DNA from: Streptomyces sp. NBC_00440
GTDB taxonomy: Bacteria; Actinomycetota; Actinomycetes; Streptomycetales; Streptomycetaceae
Assembly (NCBI RefSeq): GCF_036014215.1
Contig: NZ_CP107921.1
Coordinates: 5,153,501-5,217,500, forward strand
DNA: 64,000 nt
Direction: 5' to 3'
Below the pieces are notes generated by a model. That model was not told the origin of the DNA. It searched no databases and saw only the letters and a program-made list of their open reading frames with translations. Below, in pieces: positions 47,076-56,084 of this stretch. The translations under genes and the position numbers were made by a program. Numbering within the stretch: position 1 is the first letter of the stretch; each line of letters starts with the position of its first letter.

Positions 47076-48488
47076 ATGAACTTTCCGAAAATGAGCCGGC
47101 GCAGCGTTCTCGCAGGTCTGGGCAGTGTTCCGCTGGCGGCAGCCGCCGGGTTACCGGCCGCCGCCCGCGAACGGCCGGGCGGCCACAGCGAGAACCCGGG
47201 TGAGCGGCGGACCACGGTGCTGCGCGGCGCCGACCTCGTCCTCACGATGGATCCCGCCATCGGCAAGGGGGTGCTCGGCACGATGGAGGGCGGCACCGAC
47301 GTCCTGCTGCGGGACGGGAAGATCGCCGCTGTCGGGAAGGGGCTCGACGTGCCGCACGGCGCGCGGGTGGTGGACGCCACCGGCAGGCTGGTCCTGCCGG
47401 GCTTCGTCGACATCCACAACCACCTCTGGCAGTCGAGCATCCGCGGCGGCTGCTCCGACCAGAACGTGACCGGCTGGCTGGATGCCTGCAACCGGGCCGT
47501 CCTGCCGAAGATCGACGCCCAGGACATGTACGGCTTCGTCCACCTCGCGGCCCTCGACGCCCTGCAGACCGGTGTCACCACCGTCGTGGACTGGGTGCAC
47601 CCCATCCCGTACGACACCAGCGAGCGCTATGTCAGGGCGCTGCACGACTCGGGACTGCGGTTCGTCTACGCGATGACCCAGAGCGGGGCCGACCGCCATC
47701 TGATCCCGGAGGTCAAGAAGGACTTCCTGGACCCGCTGCCGCTGGCCTCCGCCCAGGTGGCGGTGCACGCGGCCATGTCCGGGATCAAGGACCTGCGGCT
47801 GCTGCACGAGGTCTCACGCGATCTCGGCCTGATGATCAACTCCCATGTGCTGGAGGCCGCGACCGACCGCAAGGACGAGCAGATCCGCGCCCTGCGCGAG
47901 GTCGGCGCCTTCGGCCCCCAACTGCTGATGAACCACGCGATCCACCTCACCGACGACGAGATCGCGCTGACCGGTGACCACGATGTGCGGGTGGCGCACT
48001 GCCCGCTCAGCAACATGCGGCTGGCCTCCGGCATCATGCCGCTGCCCGCGATGCACCGGCACGGCGTCAAGGCCGGGCTCGGCCACGACGGCGGTACCAA
48101 CGACACGTCCGACATGTTCAACGTGATGAAAGCGGCCGTCGGACTGCAGCGGGCGCTCCACCAGGACGCCGAGATCCATCCGACCATCCCGGCCGTGCTG
48201 CGGCTGGCGACGATGGGCGGCGCCGAGTGCATCGGGATGGCGGACCAGGTCGGGTCGCTGACGCCGGGCAAGCGCGCCGATGTCCTCGTCCTGGACCCCG
48301 GCACCCTCAACTTCGCGCCGCGCTTCGACTGGATCAGCCAGATCGTGCTCAACGGCCAGCCCCCGAACGTCAGTGAGGTCTTCATCGACGGCTGTCTGCG
48401 CAAGTCGGGCGGCGAGCTGGTGAACGTGGACACCGAGCGGGTGGTCCGCGCAGCGGAGCGGGCCGCGGCGCACGTACGCGCCGCCTGA
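47076..48488 (+). CDS. Tat-exported amidohydrolase (cytosine deaminase/TrzN-like)
   Basis: A 470-residue metal-dependent hydrolase. N-terminal twin-arginine signal (MSRRSVLAGLG, hydrophobic to about residue 30). Catalytic features: VLPGFVDIHNHLWQSS (HxH metal site), HAAMSG and NSHVLEA histidines, LGHDGGTNDTSD (metal-binding Asp), and the usual GSLTPGKRADVLVLDPG ending. It should deaminate or dechlorinate a nitrogen heterocycle or hydrolyse a related C-N bond outside the cell, unusual for a family that is mostly cytosolic. Two in-frame ATGs (47076, 47091); no strong ribosome site. Divergent from mmpB. Confidence 0.87.
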   Translation: MNFPKMSRRSVLAGLGSVPLAAAAGLPAAARERPGGHSENPGERRTTVLRGADLVLTMDPAIGKGVLGTMEGGTDVLLRDGKIAAVGKGLDVPHGARVVDATGRLVLPGFVDIHNHLWQSSIRGGCSDQNVTGWLDACNRAVLPKIDAQDMYGFVHLAALDALQTGVTTVVDWVHPIPYDTSERYVRALHDSGLRFVYAMTQSGADRHLIPEVKKDFLDPLPLASAQVAVHAAMSGIKDLRLLHEVSRDLGLMINSHVLEAATDRKDEQIRALREVGAFGPQLLMNHAIHLTDDEIALTGDHDVRVAHCPLSNMRLASGIMPLPAMHRHGVKAGLGHDGGTNDTSDMFNVMKAAVGLQRALHQDAEIHPTIPAVLRLATMGGAECIGMADQVGSLTPGKRADVLVLDPGTLNFAPRFDWISQIVLNGQPPNVSEVFIDGCLRKSGGELVNVDTERVVRAAERAAAHVRAA

Positions 48489-48549
48489 CCCGCGCGGTCC
48501 GGGCGAACCCCGCAGGGCCGCCGCCGCGGCGGGGACTGGCCGGGCGGCA

Positions 48550-48587
48550 GCAGGGTGCTCATCGGCGCCCGCCGATGAGCACCCTGC
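48550..48587. terminator. strong terminator hairpin
   Basis: An 18-bp perfect inverted repeat (48550-48567 and 48570-48587) with minimal loop, between the convergent amidohydrolase and pccE. Confidence 0.85.
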
Positions 48588-48619
48588 CGCGGTCTGAAGT
48601 CCCCGCGCCCGGACAGGAC

Positions 48620-48826
48620 CTACGCCGGCCAGTAGGTGCGCGCCCACGCGCGCGGTCCCGGCTGCTGTATCCGGTGCCGGGCGATACGCGCCGGATCGGA
48701 CCACTCCTCGGGCGGCAGCGGCGGTCCTGACGGTGCGGAGACCGCGGCGGCGGCCCGCGCCTGCACCACCGCCAGTGCGGCGGCCAGTTCCTCCGGGGTC
48801 GGGTTTCCCCGTACGACCTTGATCAT
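48620..48826 (-). CDS. pccE: acyl-CoA carboxylase epsilon subunit
   Basis: A 68-residue epsilon subunit: IKVVRGNPTPEELAAALAVVQAR and a C-terminal WSDPARIARHR...WARTYWPA, the signature of actinobacterial AccE/PccE. It enhances assembly and activity of the alpha-beta carboxylase complex. It starts 34 bp after pccB and is therefore in its operon. GAAGGG precedes the ATG. Confidence 0.93.
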   Translation of the reverse strand: MIKVVRGNPTPEELAAALAVVQARAAAAVSAPSGPPLPPEEWSDPARIARHRIQQPGPRAWARTYWPA

Positions 48827-48860
48827 CGTCGAGCCCTTCGTGGGATGGCGGAAGCCCGGT

Positions 48861-50444
48861 CTACAGCGGGATGTTGCCGTGCTTCTTGGGCGGCAGGGAC
48901 TCCCGCTTCGTACGCAGCTGACGCAGCCCCCGCACGATGTGCCGCCGGGTCTCCGACGGCATGATCACCGCGTCGATGTAGCCGCGCTCGGCCGCCACGT
49001 ACGGGTTGAGCAGCGTGTCCTCGTACTCGGACATCAGCCCGGCGCGGGTGGCTTCGGCATCGTCCGCAGCCGCGATGGTGCGGCGGTGCAGGATGCTCAC
49101 CGCGCCCTGCGCGCCCATCACCGCGATCTGCGCGGTGGGCCAGGCGACATTCAGATCGGCGCCCAGGTGCTTGGAGCCCATCACGTCGTACGCGCCGCCG
49201 AACGCCTTGCGGGTGATCACCGTGATCAGCGGGACCGTGGCCTCCGCGTACGCGTAGATCAGCTTGGCGCCGCGCCGGATGATGCCGCCGTACTCCTGGT
49301 CGACACCCGGCAGGAAGCCGGGCACGTCCACGAAGGTGATGACCGGGACGTTGAACGCGTCGCAGGTGCGGACGAACCGGGCGGCCTTCTCCGACGCGTT
49401 GATGTCCAGACAGCCCGCGAACTGCATCGGCTGGTTGGCGACGATGCCGACCGGGTGGCCCTCGACCCGGCCGAAACCGGTGATGATGTTCGGCGCGAAC
49501 AGGCCCTGGGTCTCCAGGAACTCACCGTCGTCCAGCACATGCTCGATGGCCGTGTGCATGTCGTACGGCTGGTTCGCGGAGTCCGGGACGAGCGTGTCCA
49601 GCTCCCGGTCCAGGTCCGAGGTCTCCAGGTCCGCCTCCTCCGGGAAGGCGGGCGCTTCGGAGAGGTTGTTCGAAGGGAGGTAGGAGAGCAGCGACTTGAC
49701 GTACTCGATCGCGTCCTTCTCGTCGCCCGCCATGTGGTGCGCCACACCGGACGTGGAGTTGTGCGTCCGGGCGCCGCCCAGCTCCTCGAAGCCCACGTCC
49801 TCACCGGTGACGGTCTTGATGACGTCGGGCCCGGTGATGAACATGTGCGAGGTCTGGTCGACCATCACCGTGAAGTCGGTGATCGCGGGGGAGTACACGG
49901 CGCCGCCGGCGCACGGGCCGACGATCAGGCTGATCTGTGGGATCACCCCCGACGCGTGCACGTTGCGGCGGAAGATCTCGCCGAACAGGCCGAGCGCGGC
50001 CACGCCCTCCTGGATTCGGGCGCCGCCGCCGTCGTTGATCCCGATGACCGGGCAGCCGGTCTTCATGGCGAAGTCCATGACCTTGATGATCTTCTCGCCG
50101 TACACCTCGCCGAGCGAGCCGCCGAAGATGGTGAAGTCCTGCGAGTAGACGCAGACCGGGCGTCCGTCGACCGTGCCGTAGCCGGTCACCACGCCGTCGC
50201 CGTACGGGCGGTTCTTCTCGATGCCGAAGTTGGTGGAGCGGTGCCGGGCGAACTCGTCCAGCTCGGTGAACGACCCCTCGTCGAGGAGCAGTTCCACCCG
50301 CTCACGGGCTGTCAGCTTGCCCTTGGCATGCTGCTTCTCCACCGCGCGCGCCGAACCGGCGTGTGTCGCCTCTTCGATGCGGTGCTGGAGATCCGCGAGC
50401 TTGCCCGCGGTGGTGTGGACGTTGATCTCTTCCGGCTCGGACAT
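48861..50444 (-). CDS. pccB: propionyl-CoA carboxylase beta subunit (carboxyltransferase)
   Basis: A 527-residue carboxyltransferase with two crotonase-like halves: [32 protein letters not shown] (acyl-CoA site), then [16 protein letters not shown] and [35 protein letters not shown] (biotin side). The Asp in GGAYDVMG, about residue 420, corresponds to the position that in S. coelicolor PccB (Asp422) versus AccB (Ile) sets propionyl- over acetyl-CoA preference, supporting a methylmalonyl-CoA-forming role. It works with AccA2 and PccE. Start chosen at the ATG with GGGAG upstream. Confidence 0.95.
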   Translation of the reverse strand: MSEPEEINVHTTAGKLADLQHRIEEATHAGSARAVEKQHAKGKLTARERVELLLDEGSFTELDEFARHRSTNFGIEKNRPYGDGVVTGYGTVDGRPVCVYSQDFTIFGGSLGEVYGEKIIKVMDFAMKTGCPVIGINDGGGARIQEGVAALGLFGEIFRRNVHASGVIPQISLIVGPCAGGAVYSPAITDFTVMVDQTSHMFITGPDVIKTVTGEDVGFEELGGARTHNSTSGVAHHMAGDEKDAIEYVKSLLSYLPSNNLSEAPAFPEEADLETSDLDRELDTLVPDSANQPYDMHTAIEHVLDDGEFLETQGLFAPNIITGFGRVEGHPVGIVANQPMQFAGCLDINASEKAARFVRTCDAFNVPVITFVDVPGFLPGVDQEYGGIIRRGAKLIYAYAEATVPLITVITRKAFGGAYDVMGSKHLGADLNVAWPTAQIAVMGAQGAVSILHRRTIAAADDAEATRAGLMSEYEDTLLNPYVAAERGYIDAVIMPSETRRHIVRGLRQLRTKRESLPPKKHGNIPL

Positions 50445-50563
50445 CGGGATGCGGCTCCCTGGGTGTGCAGGCGTCTGACAGGGCGTTTCGGCTACTGGTT
50501 CGGCTACTGGCACGTAAGCGTATCGGCGCGGGTGCGCCTCGGCAGTGCGTCGTTTGCCACACC

Positions 50564-50569
50564 TACTGT
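50564..50569 (+). promoter_or_regulatory. -10 box (TACTGT) of birA
   Basis: TACTGT-N7-ATG, no ribosome-binding site; leaderless start predicted. Confidence 0.5.
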
Positions 50570-50576
50570 GGGTTGC

Positions 50577-51521
50577 ATGACGTCATCCGATGTACCTGAG
50601 AACCGCTGGTCGGACCTGGAGCGCCCGCCGCTGAACGCGACGGCCCTGCGCCGCGCGCTGGTGCGGCCGGAATCCCTGTGGACCTCGCTCGACGTGGTCG
50701 CGACCACCGGGTCCACCAACTCCGACCTCGTGGGGCGGGCCGCCGGACTGGACGAGGGGGCGGTGCTGGTCGCCGAGGAACAGACCGCGGCGCGCGGGCG
50801 GCTGGACCGCACATGGTCGGCGCCCGCGCGTTCCGGGCTCTTCTTCTCCGTACTCCTGCGGCCCGCCCCGCGGGTCCCGGTCGAGCGCTGGGGGTGGCTG
50901 CCGCTGCTGACGGGCGTCGCCGTGGCCACCGGTCTCTCCCGGGCGGCGGGCGTCGACACCGCGCTGAAGTGGCCGAACGACCTGCTGGTCACGGTCCCCG
51001 AGGAGCCCGAGAACCCCAAGGAGCCCAAGGAGCCCAAGGAGCCCGAGGACCCCAAGGACTCGGACTGGCTCCGTCCGGGGGAGGCCCCGTCCGGCGCCGA
51101 GCGCAAGGCGGGCGGCATCCTCGCCGAACGCACCGCGGACGGCGCGGTCGTGGTCGGTGTCGGCCTCAACGTCTCGCTCCGCACGGAGGAACTGCCCGTC
51201 CCCACCGCGGGCTCGCTGGCCCTCGCCGGTGCGGTCTCCACCGACCGGGACCCGCTGCTGCGGGCCGTGCTGCGTTCGCTCGAACAGTGGTACGGGGAGT
51301 GGCGCGCGGCGGAGGGCGACCCGGCCGCCTCACGGCTCCAGGAGGCGTACGCGGCGGGCTGCTCGACCCTGGGCCGCACCGTCCGGGCCGAGCTGCCCGG
51401 CGGCACCTCGATGACCGGGGAGGCCGTCGCCGTCGACAGTGACGGCCGGCTGGTGCTGGCCACGGAGGACGGGGTGCAGCCGGTCGGCGCCGGTGACATC
51501 GTGCATCTGCGACCGGTCTGA
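50577..51521 (+). CDS. birA: biotin--[acetyl-CoA carboxylase] ligase
   Basis: A 314-residue ligase without a DNA-binding domain: [24 protein letters not shown] (biotinyl-AMP loop), [18 protein letters not shown] and [10 protein letters not shown], then the C-terminal SH3-like cap. It biotinylates the carrier lysine of AccA2. Between WPNDLLV and KAGGIL there is a charged insert of about 33 residues (141-173) rich in Lys-Glu-Pro, coded by a 9-bp repeat (cccaaggag, 51015-51041), absent from typical BirA at this point. The gene is divergent from pccB. Confidence 0.95.
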   Translation: MTSSDVPENRWSDLERPPLNATALRRALVRPESLWTSLDVVATTGSTNSDLVGRAAGLDEGAVLVAEEQTAARGRLDRTWSAPARSGLFFSVLLRPAPRVPVERWGWLPLLTGVAVATGLSRAAGVDTALKWPNDLLVTVPEEPENPKEPKEPKEPEDPKDSDWLRPGEAPSGAERKAGGILAERTADGAVVVGVGLNVSLRTEELPVPTAGSLALAGAVSTDRDPLLRAVLRSLEQWYGEWRAAEGDPAASRLQEAYAAGCSTLGRTVRAELPGGTSMTGEAVAVDSDGRLVLATEDGVQPVGAGDIVHLRPV

Positions 51522-51666
51522 GACCCGTCCGCGCGGGTCCGAACCGCGGCAGGCACGTGAGCTACGGCACACCTGCCGTATGGTTGAGGCGATCCGCGGG
51601 CAGATCAGCACGGAGCGTCAGCCAGATCGGCAGGGCAGTGCGCAGGGAATGGGCAGGAGGCGGCAG

Positions 51667-52824
51667 GTGACCGTCGACAACATCTCGTCGGGCGCGGACG
51701 AGGAGCCCCCTTCCTCTCCGTACCGCACCCCCCACCATGAGGTCGATCACACCGCGGAGCCGACCAACGATCCGCTCGCCATCCGCCTTGAGCAGCTGAT
51801 CCTCGGCGCCGACCGCCGCTACACCCCCTTCCAGGCCGCGCGTACGGCAGGCGTCTCGATGGAGCTCGCCTCCCGCTTCTGGCGGGCGATGGGCTTCCCG
51901 GACATCGGCCAGGCCAAGGCGCTCACCGAGGCGGACGTCCTCGCGCTGCGCCGGCTGGCGGGACTCGTCGAGGCGGGGCTGCTGAGCGAGCCGATGGCCG
52001 TACAGGTCGCGCGGTCCACCGGCCAGACCACCGCCCGGCTCGCCGAGTGGCAGATCGACTCCTTCCTGGCCGGTCTGACCGAGCCGCCCGAGCCGGGGAT
52101 GACCCGCACCGAGGTCACGTACCCCCTGGTGGAGCTGCTGCTGCCGGAGCTGGAGGAGTTCCTGCGCTATGTGTGGCGGCGCCAGCTGGCGGCCGCCACC
52201 GGCCGGGTCGTGCAGGCCGCCGACGACGAGGAGATGGTCGACCGCAGGCTCGCGGTGGGCTTCGCCGACCTCGTCGGTTTCACCCGGCTGACCCGGCGCC
52301 TGGAGGAGGAGGAGCTCGGCGAGCTGGTCGAGGCCTTCGAGACGACCTGCGCCGACCTGGTCGCCGCGCACGGCGGCCGGCTCATCAAGACCCTCGGCGA
52401 CGAGGTGCTGTACGCGGCGGACGACGCGGGCACGGCGGCCGAGATCGCGCTGCGGCTCATCGAGACCATGAGCAACGACGAGACCATGCCGGAACTGCGG
52501 GTCGGCATCGCCTTCGGCACCGTCACGACCCGGATGGGCGACGTGTTCGGCACGACGGTGAACCTGGCGTCGCGGCTCACCTCGATAGCTCCCAAGGACA
52601 CGGTCCTGGTGGACGGCGCGCTCGCCGAGGAGCTGGGGCGCCACGGTGACGCCCCGGTCTCCGAGTCGGAGGCGGCGGCGGAGACCGAGCGCGCCGAGAA
52701 GAGCGGCGAGGAGCCGCCCGTCTACCGCTTCGCCCTCCAGCCGATGTGGCAGCGGCCGGTGCGCGGGCTCGGCGTGGTCGAACCGTGGCTGCTCACCCGC
52801 CGTACGACGGGCGCACCCGGCTGA
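51667..52824 (+). CDS. cya: adenylate cyclase, class III
   Basis: A 385-residue soluble cyclase. An N-terminal Ala/Leu helical region (about 40-160, with a HTH-like segment YTPFQAARTAGVSMELASRFWRAMGF) precedes the class III catalytic domain: metal Asp in VGFADLVGFTRL, then LIKTLGDEVLYAA with the second Asp, and VTTRMGDVFGTTVNLASRLTSIA. It makes cAMP, which in Streptomyces acts with Crp in germination and development. The GTG was chosen because GGAGGCGG lies upstream and the length then matches the known Streptomyces Cya; ATGs at 51649 and 51580 are in frame. Confidence 0.94.
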   Translation: MTVDNISSGADEEPPSSPYRTPHHEVDHTAEPTNDPLAIRLEQLILGADRRYTPFQAARTAGVSMELASRFWRAMGFPDIGQAKALTEADVLALRRLAGLVEAGLLSEPMAVQVARSTGQTTARLAEWQIDSFLAGLTEPPEPGMTRTEVTYPLVELLLPELEEFLRYVWRRQLAAATGRVVQAADDEEMVDRRLAVGFADLVGFTRLTRRLEEEELGELVEAFETTCADLVAAHGGRLIKTLGDEVLYAADDAGTAAEIALRLIETMSNDETMPELRVGIAFGTVTTRMGDVFGTTVNLASRLTSIAPKDTVLVDGALAEELGRHGDAPVSESEAAAETERAEKSGEEPPVYRFALQPMWQRPVRGLGVVEPWLLTRRTTGAPG

Positions 52825-52861
52825 CCGCTGCGGGGGGCTGACGCCCGCCGGATCCGCTGGC

Positions 52862-52867
52862 TATCGT
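52862..52867 (+). promoter_or_regulatory. -10 box (TATCGT) of the enoyl-CoA hydratase gene
   Basis: TATCGT-N6-ATG without a ribosome site; leaderless start predicted. Confidence 0.5.
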
Positions 52868-52873
52868 GCGCGG

Positions 52874-53698
52874 ATGACCTCAGAAATCTCAGATAGTGGA
52901 ACGGGCGCGGCGGCCGGGCAGCGGTTCGGCGAGTACGTCGTCGTGCGCCGGCACGGCCATGTCGCCGAACTGGTCCTGGACCGGCCCAAAGCGATGAACG
53001 CCGTGTCGACCGCGATGGCACGGTCGATCGCGGCGGCCTGCGACGCGCTGGCGGCCGACCCGTCGGCGCGGACCGTGGTGGTGACCTCCACCCACGACCG
53101 GGCCTTCTGTGTGGGCGCCGACCTCAAGGAGCGCAACTCCCTCACGGACGCCGAGCTGGTGCGCCAGCGCCCCACGGCGCGCGCCGCGTACACCGGCGTA
53201 CTGGAGCTGCCGATGCCCACCGTGGCCGCCGTGCACGGCTTCGCGCTGGGCGGCGGCTTCGAACTGGCCCTGGCCTGCGATCTGATCGTCGCCGACGCCA
53301 CCGCCGTGGTGGGGCTGCCCGAGGTGTCCGTCGGTGTGATCCCCGGCGGCGGTGGTACGCAGCTGCTGCCGCGCCGGGTCGGCGCAGCCCGCGCGGCCGA
53401 GCTGGTGTTCAGCGCCCGGCGGGTGGAGTCGGCCGAGGCGCGGGAGCTGGGCCTGATCGACATCCTGGCCGACGACGCCAGGACCGGGGCGCTGGAGCTC
53501 GCGGGGCGGATCGCGGCGAACTCGCCGGTCGGGCTGCGGGCGGCCAAGCGGGCGCTGCGGCTGGGGCACGGTCTTGATCTGCGCGCCGGTCTTGAGGTCG
53601 AGGACGCGGCCTGGCGTTCGGTGGCCTTCTCCGGGGACCGGGCGGAGGGTGTGGCGGCGTTCAACGAGAAGCGGAAGCCGCAGTGGCCGGGGGAGTAG
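52874..53698 (+). CDS. enoyl-CoA hydratase/isomerase family protein
   Basis: A 274-residue crotonase: VVVTSTHDRAFCVGADLKER (oxyanion hole 1), VHGFALGGGFELALACDLIVAD (CoA site and oxyanion hole 2), PEVSVGVIPGGGGTQLLPRRVG with the catalytic Glu in the PE position, and a trimerisation C-terminus. It hydrates or isomerises enoyl-CoA thioesters in the cytoplasm. The first 18 residues are a polar extension. It lies between the cAMP and c-di-GMP cyclase genes without a visible functional link. Confidence 0.94.
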   Translation: MTSEISDSGTGAAAGQRFGEYVVVRRHGHVAELVLDRPKAMNAVSTAMARSIAAACDALAADPSARTVVVTSTHDRAFCVGADLKERNSLTDAELVRQRPTARAAYTGVLELPMPTVAAVHGFALGGGFELALACDLIVADATAVVGLPEVSVGVIPGGGGTQLLPRRVGAARAAELVFSARRVESAEARELGLIDILADDARTGALELAGRIAANSPVGLRAAKRALRLGHGLDLRAGLEVEDAAWRSVAFSGDRAEGVAAFNEKRKPQWPGE

Positions 53699-53804
53699 GA
53701 CCGACCGGCACAGGCGTCCAGGGTGAGGGCCTCCGGGGCCGGATCCGTACGCCTGCATGTCACAGCCTGTAACACATAACTACTCAAAAGCCGCACATCG
53801 TCCT

Positions 53805-53810
53805 TAAGCT
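53805..53810 (+). promoter_or_regulatory. -10 box (TAAGCT) of the GGDEF gene
   Basis: TAAGCT-N6-ATG, no ribosome site; leaderless start predicted. Confidence 0.45.
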
Positions 53811-53816
53811 GAAGCA

Positions 53817-54968
53817 ATGGGTGACGATGTGCGGCTGCGGGCCGTGGTGACGCTGGCGCAGGGCATGGCTGCGGCGCACACGCCGCGTGCGTCCTGGCGG
53901 GCGGCGACGCTCGGTGCCTGTGAGGCGCTGGGCGGCAGTTTCGCCGCGCTCTCGGTCTGGGAGCGGGAGCTGGGCCGGCTCAAGGTGCTCGCCAACGTGG
54001 GGGAGCGGGTCGAGGACGAGGCCGAATTCCCCGATGCCGAGACCTACCCGGTGAACCACTTCCCGGAGATCGCCGAATTCCTGCACGAGCGGTGGGCGAG
54101 CGGCGGCGAGCCCAACGCCTGGGTCGAGACGGCCGACGGGCCCGCGGAGTCGTCGGCGGCATCGGCCGGCTACTGCCACCAGCGGGTGGCCGCGCTGCGC
54201 AGGCGGGGGCGCGGCAGCTGTGTGGTCGCGCCGATAGTGCTGCGCGGCCGGGCCTGGGGCGAGCTGTACGTGGCCAGGCCGGTGGGGACGCCGGTCTTCG
54301 ACCGGTCCGACGCGGACTTCGCGACCGTGCTGGCCGCGGTGGTGGCGGCCGGTCTCGCGCAGACCGAGCGCCTGGAGGAGGTCAGGAAGCTGGCCTTCAC
54401 GGACCCGCTGACCGGGCTCGCCAACCGGCGCGCGGTCGACATCGGACTGGATGCGGCGGTGGACCGGTTCCTGGCCGACGGGACGGTCGTCAGCCTGATG
54501 GTCTGCGACCTCAACGGCCTGAAGCGCGTCAACGACACCCACGGCCACGCGGCCGGCGACCGCCTCCTCGAACGCTTCGGCTCGGTCCTCTCCGTCTGCG
54601 GCGCGATGCTGCCCGGCGCGCTGGCGGCCCGGCTCGGTGGTGACGAGTTCTGCCTGCTCTCGGTGGGCCCTTCGGCGGACGCGGTGATCGCGGTCGCGGA
54701 CGATCTCTGTGTGCGGGCGGCCGAGCTGGAGCTCGGGGACGGGGTGGCGTGCGGGGTCGCGTCCACGGGTGATCCGATCGGGCCGCTCAAGTCCGCCCGC
54801 CGGCTGTTCCGGCTGGCGGACGCCGCGCAGTACCGGGCGAAGGCCGCACGGTCGGTGAAGCCGGTGGTGGCGGGGCGGGACGGTGCGGTGATGCGGCTCG
54901 CCGACACGCCTCCGCCGACCGGCGACCGGCGCCACCTCCGGGGCAAGCGGCCGGACTCCCGTACGTGA
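53817..54968 (+). CDS. GAF-GGDEF diguanylate cyclase
   Basis: A 383-residue cytosolic protein: N-terminal GAF-like sensor (about 20-185, with RASWRAATLGACEALGGSFAALSVWE) and a GGDEF domain starting at FTDPLTGLANRRAVD, with the intact active site RLGGDEF (274-278). No RxxD inhibitory I-site is present at the usual place, so feedback by c-di-GMP is unlikely. It should make c-di-GMP, the BldD ligand that holds Streptomyces in vegetative growth. No EAL domain. C-terminal 40 residues are Pro/Arg-rich. Confidence 0.92.
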   Translation: MGDDVRLRAVVTLAQGMAAAHTPRASWRAATLGACEALGGSFAALSVWERELGRLKVLANVGERVEDEAEFPDAETYPVNHFPEIAEFLHERWASGGEPNAWVETADGPAESSAASAGYCHQRVAALRRRGRGSCVVAPIVLRGRAWGELYVARPVGTPVFDRSDADFATVLAAVVAAGLAQTERLEEVRKLAFTDPLTGLANRRAVDIGLDAAVDRFLADGTVVSLMVCDLNGLKRVNDTHGHAAGDRLLERFGSVLSVCGAMLPGALAARLGGDEFCLLSVGPSADAVIAVADDLCVRAAELELGDGVACGVASTGDPIGPLKSARRLFRLADAAQYRAKAARSVKPVVAGRDGAVMRLADTPPPTGDRRHLRGKRPDSRT

Positions 54969-55078
54969 TAAGCGGCTGATTTCCGGTACACGGCCGGATT
55001 CCCGTACCTGCATACGCGGCCGGATGCCCTTACGCCAAGGGGGCCCACCCCGTCCTGATCCGGACGAGAGGCCGCAGG

Positions 55079-55336
55079 TCAGCCGGTGTGTGTCCGGCGC
55101 GCGTAGACGACGGAGGCCGCGCCGAGTCCCAGGAACAGCGATCCACCGACCACATACCCGGTGGTGTCCGCTCTCCCGGCCGTCGCCGGGAGAGCGGCGG
55201 TGTGCCGCTGACCCTGGTGTGCGGGGGCGCCGCCGGTCCGCTGATCGCCTGTGGCGTGTGCCGACGGCACGAACCACAGGGCGCAGAGGAGGGCCCCCGC
55301 CGATGCGGCGGTCAACAGCGGCCGGCGGGCTGACAC
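55079..55336 (-). CDS. small exported protein with LPAT-like sorting signal
   Basis: An 85-residue protein: signal peptide (ARRPLLTAASAGALLCALWFVPSAHA), a mature stretch of about 25 residues, then LPATAG, a spacer, a hydrophobic segment (GYVVGGSLFLGLGAASVVYA) and a basic RRTHTG tail. This is the order of a sortase sorting signal (LPxTG/LAxTG, TM, charged tail), but the motif reads LPATAG, so it is a degenerate or non-standard form; it may simply be a bitopic protein. GTG start with GGGAG upstream. Confidence 0.65.
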   Translation of the reverse strand: MSARRPLLTAASAGALLCALWFVPSAHATGDQRTGGAPAHQGQRHTAALPATAGRADTTGYVVGGSLFLGLGAASVVYARRTHTG

Positions 55337-55434
55337 AGGATCGATCTCCCTTACTGCAAACGTGAATTGGCGCTCTGCGCGCTGATGCTAGTGAAAGCAG
55401 CGGGTCGCAGGAAAGTCGTGGACGTGCGGAGCCT

Positions 55435-55440
55435 TACGCT
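55435..55440 (+). promoter_or_regulatory. -10 box (TACGCT) of the acidic protein gene
   Basis: TACGCT-N7-ATG; leaderless start predicted. Confidence 0.45.
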
Positions 55441-55447
55441 CCGTCGC

Positions 55448-55807
55448 ATGACCAACGAAGAAACATCCCGCTATGTGCGCCTGAAGGTCGAATTGGTGCT
55501 GGAGGTGCACGACGCTCCCGCGCTCCGTGAGGCCGCGCTCGAACGGATCGCTGACGACGCGGAAGGGGCGCAGCCCGGCATGCTCGGTGAGGACCGTGTG
55601 CATGCCGACGCCGCGGTCAGGGAAGACGCTGCAGAAGCGGTCGCCCACCTGGTGGACCCGCTCGACCTGCTCGGCGATGTGCCAGGGGTCGAGCTCGTCC
55701 AGGCCGGGTGGTCGAGCGAGCAGATCGACTACGACCCCGATTCGCTGGAATGGGACCTGGACGAGGAGGATGAGCTGGACGACGACGGGGCGGAAGTGAC
55801 TCCGTAA
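55448..55807 (+). CDS. small acidic hypothetical protein
   Basis: A 119-residue protein, strongly acidic, with VRLKVELVLEVHDAPALREAALERIADDA at the start and a Glu/Asp-rich C-terminus (DPDSLEWDLDEEDELDDDGAE). Probably soluble and cytosolic. It resembles conserved actinobacterial proteins of unknown function found beside the L,D-transpeptidase gene (from memory). The start is supported by the -10 box 7 nt upstream and by the end of noncoding-like sequence before it. A strong hairpin follows. Confidence 0.75.
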   Translation: MTNEETSRYVRLKVELVLEVHDAPALREAALERIADDAEGAQPGMLGEDRVHADAAVREDAAEAVAHLVDPLDLLGDVPGVELVQAGWSSEQIDYDPDSLEWDLDEEDELDDDGAEVTP

Positions 55808-55858
55808 CTCCGTTGTGTGACAGGGCATCCACGGGGGAACACGGCGGTGGAACGGGAT

Positions 55859-55885
55859 CCCGGAGTGCGGGCACCGCACTCCGGG
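55859..55885 (+). terminator. terminator hairpin
   Basis: A 12-bp perfect stem (CCCGGAGTGCGG/CCGCACTCCGGG) with 3-nt loop, about 50 bp after the acidic protein. The remaining bases to the L,D-transpeptidase (55886-56084) should hold its promoter; no site is certain. Confidence 0.8.
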
Positions 55886-56084
55886 GGCCGCGGGGACCAC
55901 AGATCTGCACGTGTTGTTTCACACATCTTCACTGGATGGGGAACCGACACATCGGTCCAGATGTTCTTAAAGGGCAGACGTTCTTGAAGAGCGGTACGGG
56001 CACAGTGCGGGCACACAGTCCCGGCGCTCAAGGTGACCTGCTCGGGGATTTTCGGGGTATTCGGCAACGATGGAGAAGCGTGTG

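Noticed and set aside
55905..55930. GTGTTGTTTCACAC as a Crp site before the L,D-transpeptidase
   Set aside because: Spacing does not match the GTG-N6-GNCAC pattern reported for Streptomyces Crp, and one weak dyad in this composition is not enough.
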